From Marinicauda pacifica (GTDB lineage Bacteria; Pseudomonadota; Alphaproteobacteria; Caulobacterales; Maricaulaceae): a stretch of 64,000 nt of DNA. Below are positions 53,715 through 61,660 of the stretch, piece after piece (position 1 is the first letter of the stretch; every line of letters begins with the position of its first letter). A program made the position numbers and the translations under genes. The DNA is taken from positions 868,501-932,500 of the forward strand of contig NZ_SRXV01000001.1 in assembly GCF_004793635.1 (NCBI RefSeq), given 5' to 3'. The notes under the pieces were generated by a model. The model searched no databases and was not told the DNA's origin. It saw only the letters and a list, made by a program, of their open reading frames with translations.

Positions 53715-55049
53715 GTGACACTCAAACTCCAGAGACACAATGACTCCAGCTTGGCGCGCGGGGGAGTCATGGGACGCATGGTCGATCTTGTCGTCGCGAC
53801 GGACTCTTCAGCCCATCGCGACCTTGCCAGTGCCCTGCCCCGTCTGGGATTCAGGGTGCGGACATGCGACTTTTCCGAGATTTCGGGCGTGCTGCGCGAG
53901 GCACCGCCTGAAGCTCTGGTGACGCTTGGCGACCTGACCCATCCGATCGCCCATCCTGCCAGCGTGCATATTCATGCCGGTCCTTGTTCGGTCGTAGGGC
54001 CGGACGCACTGTTACTGGCCCCGGCGCACCCCATCCAGATTGCCTCGCGGGTCCGGGCGCTGCTGCGTCTGAAGATGATCGAGTTCATCGCCCGCGTGAG
54101 ACGTCAGGATGCCGAAGCGCACGGTGCGCCGATCAATTCGAAACCGCGAGCGGGCCAGAGCTCGGCTATCCTATACGTCGGGGCGCCCGACCCGGCCTTC
54201 ATGCGCCTGCAACACGCGCTCAAGGCCTCGCAAACCGACGTGATCGCCGCGTTCTCGACCTTCAACGCCTTCGATTATCTGCATGAACGCACGTTCGATG
54301 CCGTCGTCCTGAACACCGACCCCGACCCCGAGCTCGCTCACACGGTGTGCTCGGCGATGCGGCGCAATACGCGTCTGTTCCATACCCCCGCCCTGCTTCT
54401 GACGCGCAGCGAAGTCTATGCCAGCGCCGACGAGGCGTTTGCCCGAGGCGCCTCCGACATACTTCCGGCCAACGCCAGCGGCGACGAGCTCAAATCGCGC
54501 GTCATCGCGCTAACCGCGGAGCGTCAGCGCCGGCGTCAGGCCAAGGCCCTGCTGGAAGCCTGTCGACAGCCGGTGCTGCTCGACGATGCATCGGATCTGT
54601 TCTCGCCGGATTTTGGCCATGCCCATCTGGGCTCCTTGATCCAGGCGGCCGCCGACTACCAGACGCCGCTGTGCGTCATCGCGCTGGCGGTCAACACGCC
54701 GCGCGAAGCGGGCCCGGCCGACGGACAGGCGGCACACCATGCACTCGATCAGTTCGCGTCAATGCTGCGCCATTGCGTGCGCGCGGAAGATTTCGCGATG
54801 CGCATCGACGCCAATCGCTTCCTCCTGGCCCTGCCCAGCACATCCAGCGAGGAGGCGCGTAACGTGGCCTCCCGGGTCAGCGCGATTGCCGAATGCACCG
54901 CCTATGAAGGTGTGGATCCACTGTCGCCTTTCCGGCTGGAATTGACCTCGTGCGTCGATCAGTGGACCGCAGAGGAGAGCGCGGAACGGCTGTATGAGCG
55001 CGCCTTGGCCCGCGTCGATGCCCGGCCGGTTCGCCTCGTCGCGAGCTAG
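53715..55049 (+). CDS. PopA-like protein: two degenerate receivers plus GGDEF with intact I-site
   Basis: 444 residues from a GTG with AAGGGA upstream; an ATG at 53769 is an alternative. Residues about 20-125 and 150-275 resemble receiver domains, but the first lacks recognisable acidic and phospho-acceptor residues. The C-terminal 160 residues resemble a GGDEF domain in which the A-site reads D365-A-N-R-F369 instead of GGEEF, while the inhibitory-site motif Arg356-x-x-Asp359 (RAED) is kept. This is the layout of Caulobacter PopA, a c-di-GMP-binding effector that promotes ClpXP degradation of CtrA. A degenerate PleD paralogue is the alternative. It converges on mfd with a 4-base overlap. Confidence 0.75.
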   Translation: MTLKLQRHNDSSLARGGVMGRMVDLVVATDSSAHRDLASALPRLGFRVRTCDFSEISGVLREAPPEALVTLGDLTHPIAHPASVHIHAGPCSVVGPDALLLAPAHPIQIASRVRALLRLKMIEFIARVRRQDAEAHGAPINSKPRAGQSSAILYVGAPDPAFMRLQHALKASQTDVIAAFSTFNAFDYLHERTFDAVVLNTDPDPELAHTVCSAMRRNTRLFHTPALLLTRSEVYASADEAFARGASDILPANASGDELKSRVIALTAERQRRRQAKALLEACRQPVLLDDASDLFSPDFGHAHLGSLIQAAADYQTPLCVIALAVNTPREAGPADGQAAHHALDQFASMLRHCVRAEDFAMRIDANRFLLALPSTSSEEARNVASRVSAIAECTAYEGVDPLSPFRLELTSCVDQWTAEESAERLYERALARVDARPVRLVAS

Positions 55050-58000
55050 GCAGCCTGCTTGCGCGCCCGCTGGGCAGCATCGGCCAGCGGCGCCAGCAGG
55101 CGCTGAACACCCTTCAGCCGTTCGCCCACTTCGGGGAAGTCGCCCTTGAGCACCATCGTGTTGTCCGGGCGCAGCTTGTAGTCGCCTGGGCGCTTTTCCA
55201 TCAGCTCGACCAAGGCAAGCGGATCGGCAAAGGCATGGTCGCGGAACGTCGCGACCGCGCCTTTGGGCCCGGCATCGAGCTTCGCGACGCCGGCGCGTTT
55301 GCACAACGTCTTGATGGCCACGACTTCCAGGAGGCTGTCGACCTCCCCGGGCAGCTTGCCGAACCGGTCGATCAGCTCCGCGGCGAAAGCCTCGCGATCT
55401 TTCTTGGTGTCGATGTCGGAAAGGCGGCGATAGAGCTGCAGACGCATGTCGAGATCGGGCACATAGCTGTCCGGGATCAACACGGCGGCCCCGACATTGA
55501 TGTTCGGCGACCAGTCGCGGGACTCCTCCGCACCCGTGTCGCCCTGGAGGCTGGCGACGGCCTCCTCGAGCATCTGCTGATAGAGTTCGACCCCGACATC
55601 GCGGATGTGGCCGGACTGTTCTTCGCCCAGCAGGTTCCCGCCACCGCGCAGATCAAGATCGTGGCTGGCCAGGGTGAAGCCCGCGCCGAGATTGTCGAGC
55701 GACTGGAGGACCTGAAGCCGCTTGGTGGCGCTGTCGGTGATCTTCTCTCGCGCCGGTGTGGTGAGGTAAGCATAGGCGCGCGCCTTGGACCGGCCGACCC
55801 GGCCTCGCAGCTGGTAGAGCTGACCCAGGCCGAACCGGTCGGCGCGGTGGACGATCAGTGTATTGGCGGTGGGAATGTCGATGCCCGATTCCACGATCGT
55901 CGTCGACAGAAGCACGTCGTACCGGCCTTCGTAGAAGGCGGTCATGATGTCTTCCATCGAGGTCGGGGAGAGCTGGCCGTGGGCCGTGACGAAACTCACC
56001 TCGGGCACCTGCTCGCGCAGGAACTCGGCGGTGTCTTCGAGGTCGGCAATGCGCGGCACGACGAAGAAGCTCTGCCCGCCGCGATAGCGCTCGCGCAGGA
56101 GCGCCTCGCGCACCGTCACAGGATCGAACGGTGTGACATAGGTGCGTACGGCCAGACGGTCCACCGGAGGGGTCGCGATGATGGACAGGTCGCGAATGCC
56201 GCTCATCGCCAGCTGAAGCGTGCGCGGGATCGGCGTCGCGGTCAGCGTCAGGACGTGCACATCGGTGCGCATTTCCTTCAGGCGTTCCTTGTGGCGCACA
56301 CCGAAATGCTGCTCTTCGTCGACCACGAGAAGGCCGAGATCCTTGAACTGGACCGATTTGGCCAGAAGGGCATGCGTGCCGATCACGATGTCGCACTCGC
56401 CTTCGGCCAGCTCCCGCCGCGTCTCCGCCGCCTGCTTGGCGGTCACGAGCCGCGAGAGCTGCCGGATCTTGACCGGCCAGCCCTTGAAGCGTTCGGTGAA
56501 ATTATTCACGTGCTGGCGTGCCAGAAGCGTGGTGGGGGCGACGACTGCAACCTGCTTGCCGCTCAGCGCGGCAACGAAGGCGGCGCGCAGCGCGACCTCG
56601 GTCTTGCCGAAACCGACATCGCCGACGATGAGCCGGTCCATCGGACGGCCTTTGCCGAAGTCTTCCAGTACATCCTCAATGGCGCTGAGCTGGTCGTCTG
56701 TCTCTGCATAGGGGAAACGCGCGCAGAATTCATCGAACAAGCCGGAGGGTGGATCGAGCACCTCGGCCTCCTTGGCGTTGCGCTGGGCGGCGATCTTGAT
56801 GAGCTCGCCGGCCATGTCGCGAAGCCGCTTCTTGGCCTTGGCCTTGCGCGCCTGCCAGGCCGCGCCGCCCAGCCGGTCGAGCTGGGCGGTTTCGGCATCC
56901 GAGCCGTAGCGCGAGAGGAGTTCGATATTCTCCACCGGCAGGAAGAGCTTTGTCGCGCCGGCGTATTCGAGCTCCAGACAGTCGTGCGGCGCGTCCTGGA
57001 CACTCAGCGTCTTCAAGCCGAGATAGCGCGCCAGCCCGTGATCTGCGTGCACGACCAGATCGCCGGGCGTCAGGCTGCCCGCCTCGGCGATGATGTCGGA
57101 GTTCTTGCGGCGCTTCTTGGGCCGCGCGAGCCGGTCGCCGAGAATGTCCTGTTCGGAGAGGATACACAGATCGTCGCTTTCGAAGCCGCGTTCCAGCGGC
57201 ATGACGATGCGCACGATCGTCCTGGAATCAAGTCTGGCCGCCTCGCGCCAGTTCGCGGCCGGCTGGATGGGCGACAGGCCGTGTTCCGAGAGCACGCCGC
57301 CCATGCGCTCGCTGGCACCCTCGCTCCAGCTGGCCAGAAGGATGCGCTTGCCGGCCTTGCGCCGGTCCGATGCATACCGCATCGCGGCTTCAAAGACATT
57401 CTGGTCGGCCTGGCGCTCGGCAGCGAAGGTGCGCCCCTGTTTGCCGGATAAAGCGACCACGCCCTCGCCGGCTTCCTGGAATGGGGTGAAGCGGCGGCAA
57501 GCGCGAGCGGCGAGTTCGGCTTCCCAGGTTTCGTCCGTCATGTAGAGCGCGTCAGGCTCGAGCGCCCGATAGATTGGAGCCGAGAGGGTCTTGGGGCCCT
57601 TCGAACCGGCTTCGGCGGCGTCGCGCCGCGCCTGGAAATAGTCATTGATGAGTTCTATGCGCTCTTCACGCGCATCCTTGACCAGCGGATCGAGACCGAG
57701 AAGCGCATCCTGGCCCACGTAATCGAAGACGGTATCAAGGTGCTCATGAAAGAGCGGCAGCCAGTGTTCGGCGCCTACCGGCCGAGCCCCCGCGCTGACA
57801 CTGTCGTAGACCGGGTCACCGGATACCGCGCCGCCAAAGCGCTGTACGAACCCGGACCGGAAACGCGAAATCGCCTCGTCGTCGATCAAGATCTCGCTGA
57901 CCGGCGTGAAACGGGCCTGGGTCAGCTGCCGGGTCGAGCGCTGGGTTTCTGGATCGAAGCTTCGAATGCTGTCGATACTGTCGCCGAAAAAATCGAGCCG

Positions 58001-58549
58001 GATCGGTTCATCCGCATCTGCGGCGAACACATCAACCACACCGCCCCGAATCGCGAAATCGCCGCGTTCGGTCACCGTTGTTGCCCGGGTGTAGCCGTTG
58101 CGGGTCAGGTATGTTTTCAGCACTTCAATGTCGAGCGCGCCACCTGCCTTGGCGACGATCCCGCCTCCGGCCATCGCTTCGCGCGGGGCGCATTTCTGGA
58201 TCACGCCATTGACGGTCGCGATGACGATGAGCGGGCTCTTTTCATCAGGTTCGCGATCGGCCAGCCGGTGCAATGCGCCAGCACGGCGCGCAGCAGTGCG
58301 CGGGCTTGGACTGATCCGGTCATAGGGCTGACAGTCCCAGGCAGGCAGGCGCAGGCGTTCGAGATCGGGTGCGAAAAAGGCGCAGGCGCTCGCAAACGCG
58401 CTCGCCCGGCTATCATCGGAGCAGATGAACAGCGCGACACCTCCCCGGGCGCGCACCGCATCGCAAAACACGAGCGCGTCAAAGCCCTCCGGCGCGCCGG
58501 ACACGGTCAGCGCCCCTTGGGCGCGCGCAATGCGGTCAAATTCGTCCAC
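55046..58549 (-). CDS. mfd: Transcription-repair coupling factor Mfd
   Basis: 1167 residues. UvrB-like N-terminal modules, the RNA-polymerase-interacting domain, then a superfamily-2 translocase with Walker A GDVGFGKTEVALRAAF (about residue 645), VVDEEQHFGV (about 743), TLTATPIPRTLQLAMSG and the TRG region (LYQLRGRVGRSKARAYAYL), and a C-terminal TRCF domain. Mfd removes RNA polymerase stalled at lesions and recruits UvrA. Full length for the family. Confidence 0.98.
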   Translation of the reverse strand: MDEFDRIARAQGALTVSGAPEGFDALVFCDAVRARGGVALFICSDDSRASAFASACAFFAPDLERLRLPAWDCQPYDRISPSPRTAARRAGALHRLADREPDEKSPLIVIATVNGVIQKCAPREAMAGGGIVAKAGGALDIEVLKTYLTRNGYTRATTVTERGDFAIRGGVVDVFAADADEPIRLDFFGDSIDSIRSFDPETQRSTRQLTQARFTPVSEILIDDEAISRFRSGFVQRFGGAVSGDPVYDSVSAGARPVGAEHWLPLFHEHLDTVFDYVGQDALLGLDPLVKDAREERIELINDYFQARRDAAEAGSKGPKTLSAPIYRALEPDALYMTDETWEAELAARACRRFTPFQEAGEGVVALSGKQGRTFAAERQADQNVFEAAMRYASDRRKAGKRILLASWSEGASERMGGVLSEHGLSPIQPAANWREAARLDSRTIVRIVMPLERGFESDDLCILSEQDILGDRLARPKKRRKNSDIIAEAGSLTPGDLVVHADHGLARYLGLKTLSVQDAPHDCLELEYAGATKLFLPVENIELLSRYGSDAETAQLDRLGGAAWQARKAKAKKRLRDMAGELIKIAAQRNAKEAEVLDPPSGLFDEFCARFPYAETDDQLSAIEDVLEDFGKGRPMDRLIVGDVGFGKTEVALRAAFVAALSGKQVAVVAPTTLLARQHVNNFTERFKGWPVKIRQLSRLVTAKQAAETRRELAEGECDIVIGTHALLAKSVQFKDLGLLVVDEEQHFGVRHKERLKEMRTDVHVLTLTATPIPRTLQLAMSGIRDLSIIATPPVDRLAVRTYVTPFDPVTVREALLRERYRGGQSFFVVPRIADLEDTAEFLREQVPEVSFVTAHGQLSPTSMEDIMTAFYEGRYDVLLSTTIVESGIDIPTANTLIVHRADRFGLGQLYQLRGRVGRSKARAYAYLTTPAREKITDSATKRLQVLQSLDNLGAGFTLASHDLDLRGGGNLLGEEQSGHIRDVGVELYQQMLEEAVASLQGDTGAEESRDWSPNINVGAAVLIPDSYVPDLDMRLQLYRRLSDIDTKKDREAFAAELIDRFGKLPGEVDSLLEVVAIKTLCKRAGVAKLDAGPKGAVATFRDHAFADPLALVELMEKRPGDYKLRPDNTMVLKGDFPEVGERLKGVQRLLAPLADAAQRARKQAA

Positions 58550-58922
58550 GGTTCAACGCACTCCAGCTAGCAGCTCAGCGTCCCAACGCACAAACGCCGA
58601 CAAGCTTCCAGCACAATTGCAGGAAGGTTCATCGGCCCGGAACGAACGCGCGATATAGCCCTGCCATCGCCCAAGGTGAAGGCATGGTGTCGGTGTCGGC
58701 TGTGCGCAATGCCAGGGCGAGCAGATCAATCTCCAGAAAACCGCGTAGCGGCTGAACTGTCAGAACCTGATGAAAATCAGCTAGCTTCTGCAATCTTTGC
58801 ACTTACCCACTTCGCAACATTCGGCTAATTTATTGTAGCCGACTCTCTCGAGAGTCGCACGCCGCCGCACGCGCCAGACGTCCCTCTTCGCTGGTCCCCC
58901 ATCCAGATCGACAAAGGCCTTT
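58550..58922. promoter_or_regulatory. Intergenic region with two adjacent palindromes
   Basis: About 370 bases between divergent mfd and a membrane-protein gene, no gene seen. CGGCTA-N8-TAGCCG (58822-58841) abuts GACTCTC-TC-GAGAGTC (58841-58856). The second palindrome contains two GANTC sites, the CcrM methylation target of alphaproteobacteria. The sequence from 58760 to 58840 is less GC-rich than its surroundings, consistent with promoters for the flanking genes. Confidence 0.4.
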
Positions 58923-60641
58923 GTGCAATCAATGCAGATGCAATCTGGTTTGGCACGCTCGGTGGTGAGGTTTGCCGCTTTCGCGATAGTCGTCCTGATC
59001 GCGCTTTTCCTGCGTTATCCAAGCCAGTTCCTGGATCCCTCGATCGGGACGGAGAGCCTGACATTCCACGTCCGCCAGTTCGCTGAAGACGGATTCGCCT
59101 CGCTTCTCTATCCGGTCAACGGCTATCTGATCACGGTCTCGCGCCTATTCGACGTGCTGGCATTGGCTATCTCGCCTTATGCGGCGCCGCTTTTCGCGTC
59201 GGCATTCGCGAACGCCTACACCGTGCTGATCCTCTTTGCTGTCTGGCGCGCTCCAACGAGGTTAAGGTCGCCGCTGCTGTGCGCGCTTGCTCCGCTATTC
59301 ATCCCTATCCAGCCTGAGCCATTCGCGGTCTCTCTGTACAGTTTCTGGTGGTCTGCCGTTGGCCTCGCGCTGACCTTGTTCTGGGTCGCTGGCAGAAGCC
59401 GCACCTGGGACATCGCGGCCATCGTGCTTGCTGTCACCGGGGCTCTGTCGTCGCCCATGGGAATCGTGTACGGCCCGCTTTTCATGGCTCGCTGGCTGCG
59501 CGACCGCACGCAGTTCAATTTCGCGCTCATGGTCGCGGTCGCTGCACCCTCGATCATCCAGCTCGCGATCATTCTCGCGACAGACGGGGCGGCAACTCAT
59601 CCAGGACGAACCTTCCCGGTGACGGGGATCATCAGAGAGACCTTAGGCTATTTCGTGCCGGTTCTCGCGCCGTTTTCGCCGCGCGCCGATCTCGCCTACA
59701 CCGTGATCGGGTTCCTCTTCGGCAGCGCGCTGGTTGCCGCGGCGGCAGCACAAACCAAGCGGTTCGATTTCTTCTTCTGGATCCTGGTTCTGCTGGTGGC
59801 AGGCGCCGCCGCAGCTTACCTGATGCGAATCGGGACCGATGTCGCCCACCCGCTCCTGAGCGGCGGACGTTATTTCATGTTGCCCTTCATCTTTCTAAGC
59901 TGGCTGGTCCTTTACCTGATCGCCGAGATGCCCGGCTGGCTACGCGCCGGGAGCATCGCTGCCATAGCTTTCAGCTGGGTTCTGGCCACGCCCTACACGA
60001 TGTGGCGGACCCACGACCCCCTGCCCTGGGCCAGCCATATCCGCCTCTGCAAGGAGCACGGCGATGTCCAGATCGTCGGTCAGTTTTTCGGCAATGCCGA
60101 CGCAGTGTGGAGGACGTCGGTCACTCAGGCGGGATGCCGCTTCATGGTTGGTTTGAACCCGCTCAACCGGCTCATCGAGCCGTATGTCCCCGAACTCTTT
60201 GCGGCGCGCACGGCTCCCTACGAGGGCGGTCAGCTCTCTAGCGCCCTTGTAATTGCGGCGCACGGCTGGAGCCCCGACGGCTTCTACAGCATGGACGTGG
60301 TCGCAAGCCTGCCGGATGACATTCGCGCTTTCGGGTCCCACGTCGGCGGCGATGCCGCGACCGGCGATCTCGTCCTCGAGTTTGGCCACGAGCCGGGGGA
60401 ACCGACCGTCTTCTTGATGCTCGTGGGGCCTGGTGAGCGTGAAGCTCTACTGGAGCTGGAATATCCGGACGGGTCAGTTCGGACCATGACCCCGGCCTCC
60501 CGAGTGCCCGGCTGGATCAAGCTTGAAATTTTTTCCCACCAGACAGGGGTTCACCGCTTGACGGTTCGAGATATCGGTAGCGGATGGGGCGAATGGGCGG
60601 CGCTGGCCTTCGCCTCGCCCGAACGCCGGGGCACGAATTAG
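58923..60641 (+). CDS. Uncharacterised polytopic membrane protein
   Basis: 572 residues from a GTG with AAAGG five bases upstream; ATGs at 58932 and 58938 are alternatives. About ten hydrophobic segments span residues 10-360, starting RFAAFAIVVLIALFLRYPSQF; a soluble C-terminal part of about 200 residues contains one beta-rich stretch. The layout resembles glycosyltransferase- or mannosyltransferase-like membrane proteins, but I see no catalytic motif and make no assignment. It separates mfd from sdhE, which are neighbours in many alphaproteobacteria. Confidence 0.75.
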   Translation: MQSMQMQSGLARSVVRFAAFAIVVLIALFLRYPSQFLDPSIGTESLTFHVRQFAEDGFASLLYPVNGYLITVSRLFDVLALAISPYAAPLFASAFANAYTVLILFAVWRAPTRLRSPLLCALAPLFIPIQPEPFAVSLYSFWWSAVGLALTLFWVAGRSRTWDIAAIVLAVTGALSSPMGIVYGPLFMARWLRDRTQFNFALMVAVAAPSIIQLAIILATDGAATHPGRTFPVTGIIRETLGYFVPVLAPFSPRADLAYTVIGFLFGSALVAAAAAQTKRFDFFFWILVLLVAGAAAAYLMRIGTDVAHPLLSGGRYFMLPFIFLSWLVLYLIAEMPGWLRAGSIAAIAFSWVLATPYTMWRTHDPLPWASHIRLCKEHGDVQIVGQFFGNADAVWRTSVTQAGCRFMVGLNPLNRLIEPYVPELFAARTAPYEGGQLSSALVIAAHGWSPDGFYSMDVVASLPDDIRAFGSHVGGDAATGDLVLEFGHEPGEPTVFLMLVGPGEREALLELEYPDGSVRTMTPASRVPGWIKLEIFSHQTGVHRLTVRDIGSGWGEWAALAFASPERRGTN

Positions 60642-60650
60642 CGCCGGAGG

Positions 60651-60974
60651 TTAGCGCACAGGGCCGTCGCCGGCCTCCATGTCACGGTCATACTCGAAGG
60701 CTTTCAGAGCCTTGAGCACCGGGCCGTCATAGTTGGACGGCGCTGGCGCGCTGCCATTGATCCAGGAATAGACCTCAGTGTCGGGCGCATCGAGCAGGCG
60801 CTCGAACTCGTCCACAGCTTCAACGCTCAGGCTATCGAGATGCTCGTCGGCAAATCGGCCCATGATGATGTCGGCCTCGCGAAAGCCCCGGCGCCAGGCA
60901 CGAAACCTGAGACGTTTCCTGCGGTCGGTGTCATTGATGGGCGTGTTCGGATCGGCAAAGGGATTATCGCTCAT
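60651..60974 (-). CDS. sdhE: Succinate dehydrogenase flavinylation factor SdhE
   Basis: 107 residues of the YgfY/SdhE family. The RGxxE motif is Arg29-Gly30-Phe-Arg-Glu33 (WRRGFREADIIMGRFADEHL), followed by the helical bundle ending with EVYSWI. SdhE helps attach FAD covalently to SdhA. The N-terminal 17 residues and C-terminal 35 are extensions beyond the core domain. The recG-sdhE-mfd neighbourhood supports the call. Confidence 0.9.
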   Translation of the reverse strand: MSDNPFADPNTPINDTDRRKRLRFRAWRRGFREADIIMGRFADEHLDSLSVEAVDEFERLLDAPDTEVYSWINGSAPAPSNYDGPVLKALKAFEYDRDMEAGDGPVR

Positions 60975-61059
60975 GGGTGAGTATGTAGCGCGCCGATTGC
61001 CGATGGCAAAGCGGGTATGGGTGAGGCGTCTCAGTCATGAGACGTCGGGCTCGACAGCC

Positions 61060-61088
61060 AAAAAAGGGGAGGCCCACCGGCCTCCCCT
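61060..61088 (-). terminator. Rho-independent terminator
   Basis: On the minus strand AGGGGAGGCC / GGCCTCCCCT with a 4-base loop is followed by TTTTTT, just after the small exported-protein gene. Confidence 0.9.
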
Positions 61089-61115
61089 CACGTTCGGCTC
61101 TTCAAAGCCCGCAAG

Positions 61116-61439
61116 CTATTCGATCGTGTAGCTGCCGGTTTCGCAGACATTGACCGTGTCTTCCAGGACGTCGCCATCCTCGAACACCATGCGCAGGTCG
61201 TAATCGCACTGGGTACGGCCGTCCGCGATGATCACTTCGACGCTTTCGCCGGTTGCCAGGATATCGGCGCCGAGAATGTCCTCTTCCCAGGACGACACGT
61301 CCGTGGGAGAGGCGTAGAATTCGTACAGATCGTAGCCGGAGTGGTTGATCAGCAGAAAATGCACGTCTTCGGCCTGAGCCGGCGCAGCAACGAAGGCCAG
61401 AGCGGACGCCGCGAGCGCGGCGCCAAACAGATGTTTCAT
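61116..61439 (-). CDS. Small exported protein of unknown function
   Basis: 107 residues with a signal peptide (FGAALAASALAFVAAPAQAED). The mature part (VHFLLINHSGYDLYEFYASP, later QCDYDLRMVFEDGD and NVCETGSYTIE) is acidic, beta-rich and carries two cysteines that could pair. I have seen this pattern only in proteins annotated as hypothetical. It has its own terminator and stands between sdhE and recG. Confidence 0.75.
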   Translation of the reverse strand: MKHLFGAALAASALAFVAAPAQAEDVHFLLINHSGYDLYEFYASPTDVSSWEEDILGADILATGESVEVIIADGRTQCDYDLRMVFEDGDVLEDTVNVCETGSYTIE

Positions 61440-61660
61440 TGGGAATGTCCCGGAAAAAAGAGGCAGTTACACGCAATCCTCTAGCACGCGAAAGTGCCGC
61501 CCACTAGGAAACGAAATCGGAACCGCCAAATATTTTTCGCGCTGCTTACACGCCGGAGCGGTCCGAGAACCGTGGCGCCGCGTGACCGTTTCTGCCCCTC
61601 CCCAGCCTGGCTCGGGCGGGATAAGGTCGCGGTTCCGAATCCCGCCTTGTGCCAGGTGAC

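Noticed and set aside
55235..57451. 738-codon open frame on the plus strand inside mfd
   Set aside because: It is a shadow produced by high GC content; the opposite strand encodes full-length Mfd with all motifs.
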